Below, in pieces: positions 16,400 to 24,552 of a stretch of DNA of 57,351 bases. Position 1 is the first letter of the stretch. Each line of letters begins with the position of its first letter. The notes below the pieces were generated by a model. That model searched no databases, had not been told where the DNA came from, and saw only the letters and a program-made list of their open reading frames with translations. Made by a program: the position numbers and the translations under genes. The stretch is taken from the NCBI RefSeq assembly GCF_001544315.1, contig NZ_BCQG01000021.1, positions 1-57,351 on the forward strand. Direction: 5' to 3'. This stretch comes from Geobacillus jurassicus NBRC 107829 (GTDB lineage Bacteria > Bacillota > Bacilli > Bacillales > Anoxybacillaceae).

Positions 16400-16768
16400 A
16401 TGAAAAAAATTGAAGCGATCATCCGGCCGGAAAAATTGACCGATACGATTAAAGGGCTGAAACAGATCGGCATCACCGGGTTTACCGTTTCGCAAGTCGT
16501 TGGGCGAGGAAAACAGAAGGACACGCAAGGAGTTTACCGAGGAAAAAACTACAAAGTGACGCTTCACCCGAAAGTGAAGCTGGAAATCGTTCTTTCCGAT
16601 TATATGGTCGAGCGGACGATTCGAACGATTGTCGCCGCTGCGCAAACCGGGGAAGACGGGGACGGGAAAATTTTTGTCTATCCGGTGCTGGAAGCGTACA
16701 ACATTCGCACAGGCACGTTGGATTTTGACATTGACGAGTTGGCAGAGAAACAGGGGGGAAGGTCATGA
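16400..16768 (+). CDS. glnK: PII nitrogen regulatory protein GlnK (NrgB)
   Basis: 122 aa. The ATG at 16400 follows GAGGGGGGCGGCGGG; a longer frame overlaps the previous terminator and is rejected. The PII fold starts KKIEAIIRPEKLTDTIKGL, with the T-loop in GRGKQKDTQGVYRGKNYKV, the B-loop in TGEDGDGKIFV, and a C-loop ending. Such proteins bind ATP and 2-oxoglutarate and block the AmtB channel at the membrane. The T-loop keeps the terminal Tyr of YRGxxY, but Bacillus PII is not known to be uridylylated. The stop codon overlaps the amtB start. Confidence 0.95.
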   Translation: MKKIEAIIRPEKLTDTIKGLKQIGITGFTVSQVVGRGKQKDTQGVYRGKNYKVTLHPKVKLEIVLSDYMVERTIRTIVAAAQTGEDGDGKIFVYPVLEAYNIRTGTLDFDIDELAEKQGGRS

Positions 16769-18066
16769 TCGAACAAGTCAATGCCGTGTGGATCGTCATC
16801 GCTGCGGCGATGGTGCTGTTTATGGAAGGTGGATTCAGCTTGCTGGAAGCGGGGCTGGTGCGGACGAAAAATGCCGTCAATGTGACAATGAAAATTTTCG
16901 TTGATTTGACCGTTGGAGCGCTTGCCTTTTGGGCTGTCGGCTTCGGGCTGATGTTTGGCGATGATGCGTTTGGATGGGTCGGCACGACGTTGTTTGGAAC
17001 GCCGGAACGCATTTCGTTGTCCGTTCCGTTGCCTAGCGCGGCGTTCGTTTTGTTCCAAATCGGGTTTGCGGTGGCGTGTGTGTCCATCATTTCCGGCGCG
17101 GTGGCCGAGCGGATGAATTTTAAAGCGTATATCGTGACGGTGCTTCTCGTTTGTGCCATTGTTTATCCGTTATCCGGTCATTGGATTTGGCATAGCGACG
17201 GTTGGTTGGCGAAACTCGGGATGAAAGATTTCGCAGGATCAGCAGCGATTCATGCGCTCGGCGGATTTGCGGCGTTGGCGATCGCCAAGCGGCTTGGGCC
17301 GCGAAAAGGGCGGTTCAACTCGGATGGCAGTGTGAATGTGTTTGCGCCGAGCAATATTCCGCTTGCTTCGGCCGGGGCGTTCATTTTATGGTTTGGCTGG
17401 TTTGCGTTTAATGCGGGCAGTACGCTCGATGCATCCAATAAAGCGTTGGCGTCGATCGCTCTCAACACGATGCTGTCAGGGGCGGCCGGGGGCGCGTCGG
17501 CGCTCTTCGTGACGATGAAAAAGTACGGAAAAGCCGATCCAAGCATGGTCATCAACGGTGTGTTGTCCGGTCTGGTGGCCATTACGGCCGGTTGCGCCTT
17601 CGTTTCACAATGGAGCGCGGTACTGATCGGCCTTGTGAGCGGCGTCATCGTCGTCTATGCGACGCTGCTGGTCGATGCGTTGAAAATTGACGATCCGGTC
17701 GGTGCGGTGGCGGTTCACGGGTTTAATGGGGTATTTGGCACGCTCGCTGTCGGCCTGTTCGACTCGGCGCAAGGGCTGCTGACGACTGGCCATCTGTCGT
17801 TGTTCATGACCCAGCTGCTTGGGGCGTTGACAGTCATCGTTTGGGGCTTCGTGAGCGGTGCGCTCATCGCCCATGTGTGCGCCAACACGGTCGGGCTCCG
17901 GGCGACGGAACGCGAAGAGGAAGAAGGGCTTGATATGGCGTACCACGGCATTCCGGCTTATAACGAACTCGAGCGGTTTGCCGATCTCCCGGGCGGTTTG
18001 TACGATTTTGAGGAGACGACCGGCATTCGCGTTGCTCCGTTAAACAAGAAAAACGCGGTCGGATAA
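16765..18066 (+). CDS. amtB: Ammonium transporter AmtB (NrgA)
   Basis: 433 aa with about 11 membrane segments. Conserved stretches are the start WIVIAAAMVLFMEGGFSLLEAGLVRTKN, FGLMFGDDAF, FAGSAAIHALGGFAALA (first pore His), FILWFGWFAFNAGS and VGAVAVHGFNGVFGTLAVGLFD (second pore His). It imports ammonium at low concentration and is gated by the co-encoded PII protein. The ATG overlaps the glnK stop (ATGA). The transporter follows glnK here, whereas B. subtilis has nrgA before nrgB. Confidence 0.97.
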   Translation: MIEQVNAVWIVIAAAMVLFMEGGFSLLEAGLVRTKNAVNVTMKIFVDLTVGALAFWAVGFGLMFGDDAFGWVGTTLFGTPERISLSVPLPSAAFVLFQIGFAVACVSIISGAVAERMNFKAYIVTVLLVCAIVYPLSGHWIWHSDGWLAKLGMKDFAGSAAIHALGGFAALAIAKRLGPRKGRFNSDGSVNVFAPSNIPLASAGAFILWFGWFAFNAGSTLDASNKALASIALNTMLSGAAGGASALFVTMKKYGKADPSMVINGVLSGLVAITAGCAFVSQWSAVLIGLVSGVIVVYATLLVDALKIDDPVGAVAVHGFNGVFGTLAVGLFDSAQGLLTTGHLSLFMTQLLGALTVIVWGFVSGALIAHVCANTVGLRATEREEEEGLDMAYHGIPAYNELERFADLPGGLYDFEETTGIRVAPLNKKNAVG

Positions 18067-18073
18067 AGGGGAA

Positions 18074-18122
18074 AGGCTGTCCGAAGAGGTCTGTTCAACA
18101 GACTCTAGCGGGCGGCTTTTTT
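18074..18122 (+). terminator. Terminator of glnK-amtB
   Basis: AGGCTGTCCG pairs with CGGGCGGCTT allowing G-U pairs. An inner stem is formed by AGAGGTCTG and CAGACTCT, followed by six T. Confidence 0.75.
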
Positions 18123-18218
18123 GTTTCCATGGTTCTCTCTAGTTAGTTAGCAATTTACGAACAGGCGTGTTGATTAACAAATAAGATAAGAAGGCTCTGT
18201 TCCCAGCTTTTCTGCCGT

Positions 18219-18244
18219 AGTCGGCAGCGGCTCGCTTGCCGACT
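18219..18244. repeat. Hairpin 1 inside the MITE
   Basis: AGTCGGCA (18219-18226) and TGCCGACT (18237-18244) pair perfectly around a 10-nt loop. Confidence 0.75.
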
Positions 18245-18265
18245 GGGCATATGACAGCATGACCT

Positions 18266-18326
18266 CCTCGAACAATGAACGCTTTGCGGGCAAACTGTAT
18301 TTGCCCGCCGGCGTTCTTGTTCGAGG
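18266..18326. repeat. Long hairpin 2 inside the MITE
   Basis: Three nested perfect arms pair: CCTCGAACAA with TTGTTCGAGG, GAACGC with GCGTTC, CGGGCAAA with TTTGCCCG, around a 5-nt loop. 24 base pairs in 61 nt, with only small internal loops. Confidence 0.85.
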
Positions 18327-18508
18327 GAAGAGGCAGAAAGGTTTGTGTTCAGCCATATGATTCTGTGTTTTTTAGTAAAATAATGGATAATCAACACTCG
18401 TGATTTACGGAATATTTACAAAAAATCATCCTTTCTGCTCTATCATTCTATTGATTCGCAAGGATATAATGGGAGTGAACGAGAAGGCGAGAGAAAGGGG
18501 AACAGGGA

Positions 18509-20131
18509 ATGAAGAATTCCAAACGATGGGGAAGACGGGTGCTGTCGGCATTGGCCGTTGCAGCGTTGCTGGCCGCGACTCCAGTTGGGGCGGCAGGGAA
18601 CGGGAAAAGCAAGGGAAAACCGCCTGCTTCCTCGCACCGTTATATTGAGGTGCAGCTGTTGGGCATTAACGACTTCCACGGCCAGCTCAATGTGACAAGA
18701 AAAGTCGGCGGGCGGGAAGTCGGACGGGCTGATTATTTGGCCGCTTATTTGAAACAGCGGGAGGCGGAAAACAAAAATACGCTGCTCGTCCATGCCGGTG
18801 ATGCGGTCGGCGCGAGTCCGCCGGTATCGGCGCTGTTGCAGGACGAGCCGACGATTGAAGTGTTGAATAAGCTCGGCTTTGATGTCGGCACCCTTGGCAA
18901 CCATGAGTTTGATGAAGGAGTAGCGGAAATGCTCCGCTTGATCCATGGCGGATACCACCCGGCGACCGGCGATTTCGCCGGAGCGGATTTTCCGTATGTG
19001 AGCGCCAACGTCGTTGATGCGCAAACGGGAAAACCGATTCTCCCGCCGTATGTCATTAAGCGGGTCAATGGCATGCCGATCGGATTGATCGGCGTCACGC
19101 TCACGGAAACGCCAACGATTGTGACGCCAAGCGGCGTCGCGGGAGTCAAGTTCATCGATGAAGCAACAGCGATTAACAAAGCGGTCCGGAAACTGAAGAA
19201 AAAAGGAGTGCAAACGATCGTCGTTCTCGCCCATAACCCAGGCGTATCCAATCCGGATGGGGCAAACGCAAGCGGGGAAATTGTCGATATCGCCAAAAAT
19301 ATCGATGATGAAGTCGATGTGATTTTCGCCGGTCATAACCATGCCTATTTAAATGCGGTTGTGGACGGCAAGCTGCTCGTTCAGTCGTATTCGTACGGCA
19401 CGGCGTTTTCTGATGTCGATTTGAAAATCGACCCACGCACGAAAGACGTCGTCGCAAAAAAAGCGGAGATCGTGACGACGTATCATGACGGCATTGCTCC
19501 GGACCCGGAAATTCGGACGCTCATTGAAAAATATGAAGCGAAAGTGGCGCCGCTCGTCAACCAAGTCATTGGCACAGCGGCCGAAACGATCACCGATGAG
19601 CAAAACGAAAGCGGCGAATCCGCCTTGGGCAATTTGATCGCTGATGCCCAGCGGGCGGCGATGAAAACCGATTTTGCCTTTATGAACCCGGGCGGCATTC
19701 GCGCCGATATTGAACAAGGCGAAGTGACGTGGGGCGAATTGTACAACGTTCAGCCGTTCAACAACCAGCTCGTGAAAATGACGCTCACCGGCGCGCAAAT
19801 CCGCCAGCTTTTGAATCAACAATGGCAGCCGACCCAAACGCGCATGCTGCAAATCTCCGGCCTCCGCTATACATGGAGCGCCAGCAAGCCGGTCGGAGAA
19901 AAAGTCATTGACATTCAGCTTCCTGATGGCACACCGCTGAAACCGGACGCCTCATACACGGTGACCGTCAACAGCTTCCTCGCCGACGGCGGTGATGGGT
20001 TCACGGTGTTGACGCAAGGGACCAATCGCGAGGTCGGTCCGATCGATTTGGATGCCCTTGTCTCCTATATTCGCGGTCTTGAGCAACCGTTCTCGGCACG
20101 AATTGAGGGGCGGATCAACCGTCTTCCGTAA
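18509..20131 (+). CDS. Secreted 5'-nucleotidase / 2',3'-cyclic phosphodiesterase family protein
   Basis: 540 aa. Signal peptide in residues 1-30 (VLSALAVAALLAATPVGAAG). The calcineurin-like metallophosphatase domain shows LLGINDFHGQLN, LLVHAGDAVGAS, TLGNHEFDEG, VVLAHNPG and FAGHNHAYLN, which supply the two-metal ligands. The C-terminal 5'-nucleotidase domain (about residues 345-510) carries SALGNLIADAQR, FMNPGGIRADI, YNVQPFNNQLV and SYTVTVNSFLADGGDGF. It hydrolyses extracellular nucleotides to release phosphate and nucleosides. No LPxTG or lipobox, so probably released or loosely attached. RBS AGAAAGGGG. Confidence 0.93.
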   Translation: MKNSKRWGRRVLSALAVAALLAATPVGAAGNGKSKGKPPASSHRYIEVQLLGINDFHGQLNVTRKVGGREVGRADYLAAYLKQREAENKNTLLVHAGDAVGASPPVSALLQDEPTIEVLNKLGFDVGTLGNHEFDEGVAEMLRLIHGGYHPATGDFAGADFPYVSANVVDAQTGKPILPPYVIKRVNGMPIGLIGVTLTETPTIVTPSGVAGVKFIDEATAINKAVRKLKKKGVQTIVVLAHNPGVSNPDGANASGEIVDIAKNIDDEVDVIFAGHNHAYLNAVVDGKLLVQSYSYGTAFSDVDLKIDPRTKDVVAKKAEIVTTYHDGIAPDPEIRTLIEKYEAKVAPLVNQVIGTAAETITDEQNESGESALGNLIADAQRAAMKTDFAFMNPGGIRADIEQGEVTWGELYNVQPFNNQLVKMTLTGAQIRQLLNQQWQPTQTRMLQISGLRYTWSASKPVGEKVIDIQLPDGTPLKPDASYTVTVNSFLADGGDGFTVLTQGTNREVGPIDLDALVSYIRGLEQPFSARIEGRINRLP

Positions 20132-20164
20132 CGGAACAGGATTGGGGCGACAGATCGCTTAGTC

Positions 20165-20199
20165 AAAAAGGTGTCCCGGCTCGTTGGGGACACCTTTTC
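20165..20199. terminator. Terminator between the 5'-nucleotidase and pepT
   Basis: AAAAAGGTGTCCC, short loop, GGGGACACCTTTT. A and T tracts on both sides allow use in both directions. Confidence 0.9.
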
Positions 20200-20268
20200 A
20201 TATGGTTGCACAAAACTGCTGCTTGGGCGATAGACAAACGATCGTTCAAGTCAGGCCATCGCCGCAGA

Positions 20269-21504
20269 TCAAGATGCTTTTTGCTCGAACAGCTTGATGA
20301 TCTCCACGATCACTTCGGCCGCTTTCACCATATTGTCGGCGGAAATGTATTCATAGCGGCCATGGAAGTTTTCGCCGCCGGCGAAAATGTTCGGCGTCGG
20401 CAGCCCCATGTATGAGAGCTGCGACCCGTCTGTACCGCCGCGGATCGGTTTCACCTTCGGTTCAATGCCCAAGTTCGTCATCGCTTCGTGGGCAATGTCA
20501 ACAATGTGGCGCACCGGCTCGATTTTTTCGCGCATGTTGTAATATTGGTCGTTGATTTCGAGAGTGATTCGGTCGTTTCCATATTTTTGCGCAAGCGAAG
20601 CCGCGATCTCTTTCATCTTCGCTTTGCGCGCTTCGAATTGTTCACGGTCGAAGTCGCGGATAATGTAGTGAAGCTTCGTTTCCTCTACACTGCCTTGGAA
20701 CGAAAGCAAATGGTAAAACCCTTCATATCCCTCCGTATGCTCAGGCGCCTCGTGGGCCGGGAGCTGCTGCTGAAACTCCATGGCGATTTTGATCGAATTG
20801 ATCATTTTTCCTTTCGCCGTGCCCGGATGAACGTTTTTTCCTTTGATCGTGATTTTCGCTTCGGCAGCGTTAAAGCTTTCGTATTCCAATTCGCCAAGCG
20901 GCCCGCCGTCGACCGTGTAGGCGAATTGGGCGCCGAATTTGGCAACGTCAAATTTATGCGGCCCGCGGCCGATTTCTTCATCCGGCGTAAAGGCAACGCG
21001 CACTTTGCCATGCTTGATTTCCGGGTGTTGAATGAGATAGTTCATCGCGGTCATAATTTCGGCGATCCCCGCTTTATCATCGGCGCCAAGCAGCGTTGTC
21101 CCGTCGGTGGTAATCAGCGTGTGCCCTTTGTAGTGAGCGAGCTCCGGGAAATCGTTCGGCGACAGGATAATGCCTTGTTCTTTGTTTAACACGATGTCGC
21201 CGCCGTCGTACTGTTCGATGATTTGCGGGTTGACGTTGGCTCCCGTAAACTCCGGAGCGGTGTCCATATGAGCCAAAAAGCCGATCACAGGCACGTTTTT
21301 GTCCGTATTGGCCGGCAACGTCGCCATGACATAGCCGTTGTCATCGATCGTCACATCTTCCATGCCGATCGCTTTCAGCTCTTCGACGAGCATTCTCGCC
21401 AGCTCCCATTGCCCTTGAGTCGACGGGCACGTATGGCTGTTTGGGTCGGATTGAGTGTTGACTTTCACGTAGCGGATGAAGCGTTCGATCAATTCTTGTT
21501 TCAT
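20269..21504 (-). CDS. pepT: Peptidase T (tripeptidase)
   Basis: 411 aa, M20 zinc aminotripeptidase. The ATG (plus-strand CAT 21502-21504) follows AAAGGAGATGGACCA; the longer frame is rejected. Metal ligands and catalytic residues are seen in [12 protein letters not shown] (His, Asp), [12 protein letters not shown] (Asp), [11 protein letters not shown] (catalytic Glu and ligand Glu), TVDGG (Asp) and [13 protein letters not shown] (last His). The dimerisation domain lies between residues about 205 and 310. It releases N-terminal residues from tripeptides in the cytosol. Single gene, antisense to its neighbours. Confidence 0.96.
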   Translation of the reverse strand: MKQELIERFIRYVKVNTQSDPNSHTCPSTQGQWELARMLVEELKAIGMEDVTIDDNGYVMATLPANTDKNVPVIGFLAHMDTAPEFTGANVNPQIIEQYDGGDIVLNKEQGIILSPNDFPELAHYKGHTLITTDGTTLLGADDKAGIAEIMTAMNYLIQHPEIKHGKVRVAFTPDEEIGRGPHKFDVAKFGAQFAYTVDGGPLGELEYESFNAAEAKITIKGKNVHPGTAKGKMINSIKIAMEFQQQLPAHEAPEHTEGYEGFYHLLSFQGSVEETKLHYIIRDFDREQFEARKAKMKEIAASLAQKYGNDRITLEINDQYYNMREKIEPVRHIVDIAHEAMTNLGIEPKVKPIRGGTDGSQLSYMGLPTPNIFAGGENFHGRYEYISADNMVKAAEVIVEIIKLFEQKAS

Positions 21505-21751
21505 TGGTCCATCTCCTTTATGCATCGATTTGCTTGGATCGATGAATGATTCTTCCAACCTGGAAAGGAAAAAATAGACGGCGCTTTCCATTTTATTTTA
21601 TCATATGTGGATCGAAACAATGAAAAATAGAGGGACAACTTCATGAGGAAAAAAGGCAAGGAGGGTTCACCGCGATGTCTTTCACGCAACAAAGCGGTTC
21701 ACCGCCTAGGGAAAACCGCTTCGATGTTTTGGATCGTCCGCTTTTCCTTGG

Positions 21752-21871
21752 TCACATCTTCGGTGCACGCTGCTTGTTTTTTTCGCTTTCTGCCTGTTTT
21801 TGCGCAGCAAGATTTCCTGGTGTCGCTTTCGTTTCCAGATTGTTCACGTTTTCTTTTGTTTTTCGATCCAC
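21752..21871 (-). CDS. Small basic protein, 39 aa, GTG start
   Basis: The minus strand shows an ideal RBS AGGAGGTGATCGCA before GTG, then 39 codons (VDRKTKENVNNLETKATPGN, then LAAQKQAESEKNKQRAPKM). It is hydrophilic, rich in Lys, Gln, Asn and Glu, and has no aromatic residue. It is not a shadow of another gene because the plus strand has no real gene here. The composition resembles minor acid-soluble spore proteins, but I do not recognise a family. No good terminator follows. Confidence 0.6.
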   Translation of the reverse strand: MDRKTKENVNNLETKATPGNLAAQKQAESEKNKQRAPKM

Positions 21872-21989
21872 TGCGATCACCTCCTGGCAGTCTATTCAGC
21901 TGGGACCATGAAATGTTCGACTATAGTGTTTGCTGGTTTGGCGCGATTATGCATAAAAGTAAGGGAGGAGATGCTGACGATGGCTATTA

Positions 21990-21998
21990 TGTTATAAT
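21990..21998 (+). promoter_or_regulatory. Extended -10 element upstream of thrC
   Basis: TGTTATAAT, about 100 nt before the threonine synthase start. Poor -35. The intervening leader shows no known riboswitch. Confidence 0.5.
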
Positions 21999-22096
21999 GA
22001 AAAAGCCAACTGCCGCCGGTTATGCCTTTCTGAAACGGTGAAAGAGACACCGTTTGTCCGGTGCGGATGAAGTGAGCAAGAAAGGAGAGAAGTCAT

Positions 22097-23314
22097 TTGC
22101 GATTCAGCTATGTATCCCACCTATATTGCCCGAAGTGTGAACGTACATACGATGTCGACCAAATCCATCAACTTTGCGAATGCGGTGCGCCGCTTCTTGT
22201 CGCTTACGACTTGGAGTCGATGCGCCAAGAAGTCAAGAGGGATGTGCTGAAGGAACGAGAAGCGAATTTATGGCGTTATCATGAGTTGCTGCCGGTAAAG
22301 CATCCTGAACATATCGTGTCGCTCGGCGAAGGGATGACGCCGCTTGTGCCGATGCCGCGCCTTGGTCGAAACATCGGCATTAACTCGCTCTATATGAAAG
22401 ACGAGGGAGTCATCCCGACCGGAACGTTCAAAGCCCGCGGGGCGGCGGTCGGGGTTTCCAAAGCAAAGGAATTGGGCGTCAAACAGCTCGCGATGCCGAC
22501 AAACGGCAACGCCGGCGCGGCGTGGTCGCTGTATGCGGCTCGGGCTGGCATCCAGGCGACGGTGGTTATGCCGGTCGATGCGCCGGAACTGATGCGCAAG
22601 GAATGCGCCATCGCCGGGGCGGAACTGTACTTAGTCGATGGCCTCATCAACGATGCCGGGCAAATCGTGGCGAAAGCGATCCGCGAATATGGATGGTACG
22701 ATGCGTCGACGTTGAAAGAACCGTACCGGATCGAAGGCAAGAAAACGATGGGGCTGGAAATCGCCGAACAGTTTTCTTGGCGGCTGCCGGATGTCATGTT
22801 GTATCCGACCGGGGGCGGCGTCGGGTTGATCGGCATTTACAAGGCGATCAAAGAACTGCAGGCGCTCGGCTGGGTGGATGGCCGCATGCCGCGGCTTGTC
22901 GCCGTGCAGGCCGAGCATTGTGCCCCGATCGTCAAGGCGTGGAATGAGAAAAAACGTGAGTCGAAGTTTTGGCCGAACGCCCATACGGTGGCGTTTGGCA
23001 TCAATGTGCCGAAAGCGCTCGGCGACTTCCTTGTGCTCGAGGCGGTGTATGAAACGGATGGTTGCGCCATTGCCGTCAACGATGAAGCGATTTTGGCCGA
23101 ACAGCGGACGGTCGCCGAACTCGAAGGGGCGTTCATTTGCCCGGAAGGAGCGGCGGCGTTTGCGGCGGCCCGCCAGCTGCGCGAGAGCGGCTGGATTCGC
23201 GATGGAGAGACAGTCGTCGTATTAAATACCGGAACAGGACTGAAATACGCCGACACAGTGAACGTCAATCCGCCGGTGCTCGAGCCGGGGGATCAGTTTC
23301 CGAAGGAGAATTAA
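22097..23314 (+). CDS. thrC: Threonine synthase-like PLP enzyme
   Basis: 405 aa from a TTG start after AAAGGAGAGAAG. The N-terminal zinc-ribbon-like segment CPKC...CEC (residues 11-29) is typical of the archaeal/Bacillus long type. The PLP lysine is in PTGTFKARGAAVG, the asparagine loop in MPTNGNAGAAWS, and the phosphate loop in YPTGGGVGLIG. Threonine synthase makes threonine from O-phosphohomoserine. Since a canonical thrC usually lies in hom-thrC-thrB, this may be a paralogue acting on another phospho-amino acid. Functional confidence is moderate, fold confidence high. Confidence 0.85.
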   Translation: MRFSYVSHLYCPKCERTYDVDQIHQLCECGAPLLVAYDLESMRQEVKRDVLKEREANLWRYHELLPVKHPEHIVSLGEGMTPLVPMPRLGRNIGINSLYMKDEGVIPTGTFKARGAAVGVSKAKELGVKQLAMPTNGNAGAAWSLYAARAGIQATVVMPVDAPELMRKECAIAGAELYLVDGLINDAGQIVAKAIREYGWYDASTLKEPYRIEGKKTMGLEIAEQFSWRLPDVMLYPTGGGVGLIGIYKAIKELQALGWVDGRMPRLVAVQAEHCAPIVKAWNEKKRESKFWPNAHTVAFGINVPKALGDFLVLEAVYETDGCAIAVNDEAILAEQRTVAELEGAFICPEGAAAFAAARQLRESGWIRDGETVVVLNTGTGLKYADTVNVNPPVLEPGDQFPKEN

Positions 23315-23340
23315 CAAGTTGGAGAGATAAAAACGCTGGG

Positions 23341-23658
23341 GTGGCGTTCATTTTGCCCGTTTCCTATATTTATCGAAAAGCTGCATCGAAAAAAGGCATG
23401 GTGCTTGGACTGGCGGCGGGAACAGCGACGATGGCCCTCATCATGAGCGTGCTCAACTACTATGTTTTTTTGCCGGCATGCACGCTTTTCCTCGGAGCGC
23501 CAGCGATGAGCGCGCCGGAAACAAAAGCACTGGTCATCTCGGCGATTTTGCCGTTTAACATCACAAAAGGGGCGATCGTTGCCGTCGTGTTCCAGCTTCT
23601 CTTTTTGCGCCTTGGGGTTTGGCTTGAGAAACAAGCCGCATCCCGCCAAGCCGCTTGA
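23341..23658 (+). pseudogene. ribU: 5'-truncated riboflavin ECF transporter S component (RibU/YpaA)
   Basis: The frame from GTG 23341 (VAFILPVSYIYRKAASKKGM..., LNYYVFLPACTLFLGAPAMS, ILPFNITKGAIVAVVFQLLF) matches the C-terminal half of RibU/YpaA, roughly the last 105 of 190 residues. The N-terminal three membrane segments, the start region and the expected FMN riboswitch are all missing: the sequence joins directly to the 3' end of thrC. The remaining piece is otherwise intact, which suggests a recent deletion. A functional copy presumably lies elsewhere. Confidence 0.8.
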
Positions 23659-23660
23659 TC

Positions 23661-23696
23661 AAAAAGCGAGAGGTTTCTCGCCCCTCGCTTTTTTTG
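23661..23696. terminator. Bidirectional terminator
   Basis: AAAAAGCGAG, 14-nt loop, CTCGCTTTTTTT between convergent genes. Confidence 0.85.
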
Positions 23697-23719
23697 TTTG
23701 TACGCCTGCTTTCGCCTCG

Positions 23720-24334
23720 TCAAAACCGAATCCGCGGCACCCACTCGGCAAACCGCTCCTCTTTAAACGGATTGGCGGTCATCGAATAGCCGCGCTCTTC
23801 CCAATAGCCCGGCTCATCTTCCTTCATAAAGCGGATGCCGGACGCCCATTTCGCTCCTTTCCATAAGTAAAACGTCGCCGGCGGAATGAAACGGAGCGGA
23901 TAGCCGTGCTTCGGCGAGATGTCCTGCCAGTCGTGCTGCTTGTCTTTCCATCGGTAGACAAATAATGCATCGTCGCCCATCAGCGCCTCAAGCGGCAAGT
24001 TCGCCGAATAGCCGAATCGGTCGCCATTTAAATATCCGTAAATTTTCACGTATTTCACATCGGGATCTAGCTCGACGAAGCGCAAAAACTCGCGGAACGC
24101 GATGCCTTCAAACGTCGTGTCGAATTTTGACCATGTCGTCACGCAGTGCATATCAATGGTCGAAATCGTCTTTGGCAGCTGCATCACTTCTTGATACGAC
24201 AGTGACACTTCCTCTTTCACATCGCCGAACAGTCGGAAATTCCACGTCGCTTCATCGAATTCGTACACATCCCCTTCATGCAAAATCGGCCATTTTTCCG
24301 TCTCGAATTGGCCGGGAGGGAGTTGTTTGGGCAT
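23720..24334 (-). CDS. yuiH: Sulfite-oxidase-fold molybdopterin oxidoreductase (YuiH-like)
   Basis: 204 aa from the ATG (plus-strand CAT 24332-24334) behind AGAGAGGTG. The oxidoreductase molybdopterin-binding domain shows the Mo-ligand cysteine in IDMHCVTTWSKFD, then FEGIAFREFL, SANLPLEAL, and HGYPLRFIPPATFYLWKGAKWASGIRFM. No signal or Tat sequence and no dimerisation domain, so it is the short cytoplasmic YuiH type. The substrate is unknown. It is a single gene facing the ribU remnant. Confidence 0.9.
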   Translation of the reverse strand: MPKQLPPGQFETEKWPILHEGDVYEFDEATWNFRLFGDVKEEVSLSYQEVMQLPKTISTIDMHCVTTWSKFDTTFEGIAFREFLRFVELDPDVKYVKIYGYLNGDRFGYSANLPLEALMGDDALFVYRWKDKQHDWQDISPKHGYPLRFIPPATFYLWKGAKWASGIRFMKEDEPGYWEERGYSMTANPFKEERFAEWVPRIRF

Positions 24335-24552
24335 GGTGGGCACCTCTCTTTTATGTGTTACATATGTTTGATTTATATAACATCATACGGCACCTCACAT
24401 TGCTTGTGCAACTGTAAGGCAGAAGCATAGGTCGGCCAATCGGCTCTATATCAGAGTAGTTCCTTAGAAACAAAAATGTTAGCAAAAGGAATAATTTCCT
24501 TCTCATTGCACACCGTATCCAATAGAAACTTGGAGAAGGGAGCGTGGTGCCG

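Larger units (their letters stand above)
18162..18402. mobile_element. 241-bp MITE-like element (non-autonomous or internally deleted transposon)
   Basis: The left end CAGGCGTGTTGATTA (18162-18176) and the right end read in reverse, CACGAGTGTTGATTA (18388-18402), agree at 13 of 15 positions. Directly outside lie ATTTACGAA (18153-18161) and ATTTACGGA (18403-18411), identical at 8 of 9, as expected of a target-site duplication. The inside has no transposase; a 60-codon minus-strand frame is present but lacks an RBS. Two strong hairpins fill the interior. The terminal repeats and long duplication suggest an IS4- or IS1182-like parent; the family is not certain. Confidence 0.7.

Noticed and set aside
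18155-18397. Short minus-strand ORF (60 codons) in the MITE as a transposase
   Set aside because: No RBS, no transposase motif, and the coding frame is explained by the two hairpins. Kept as element interior, not as a gene.
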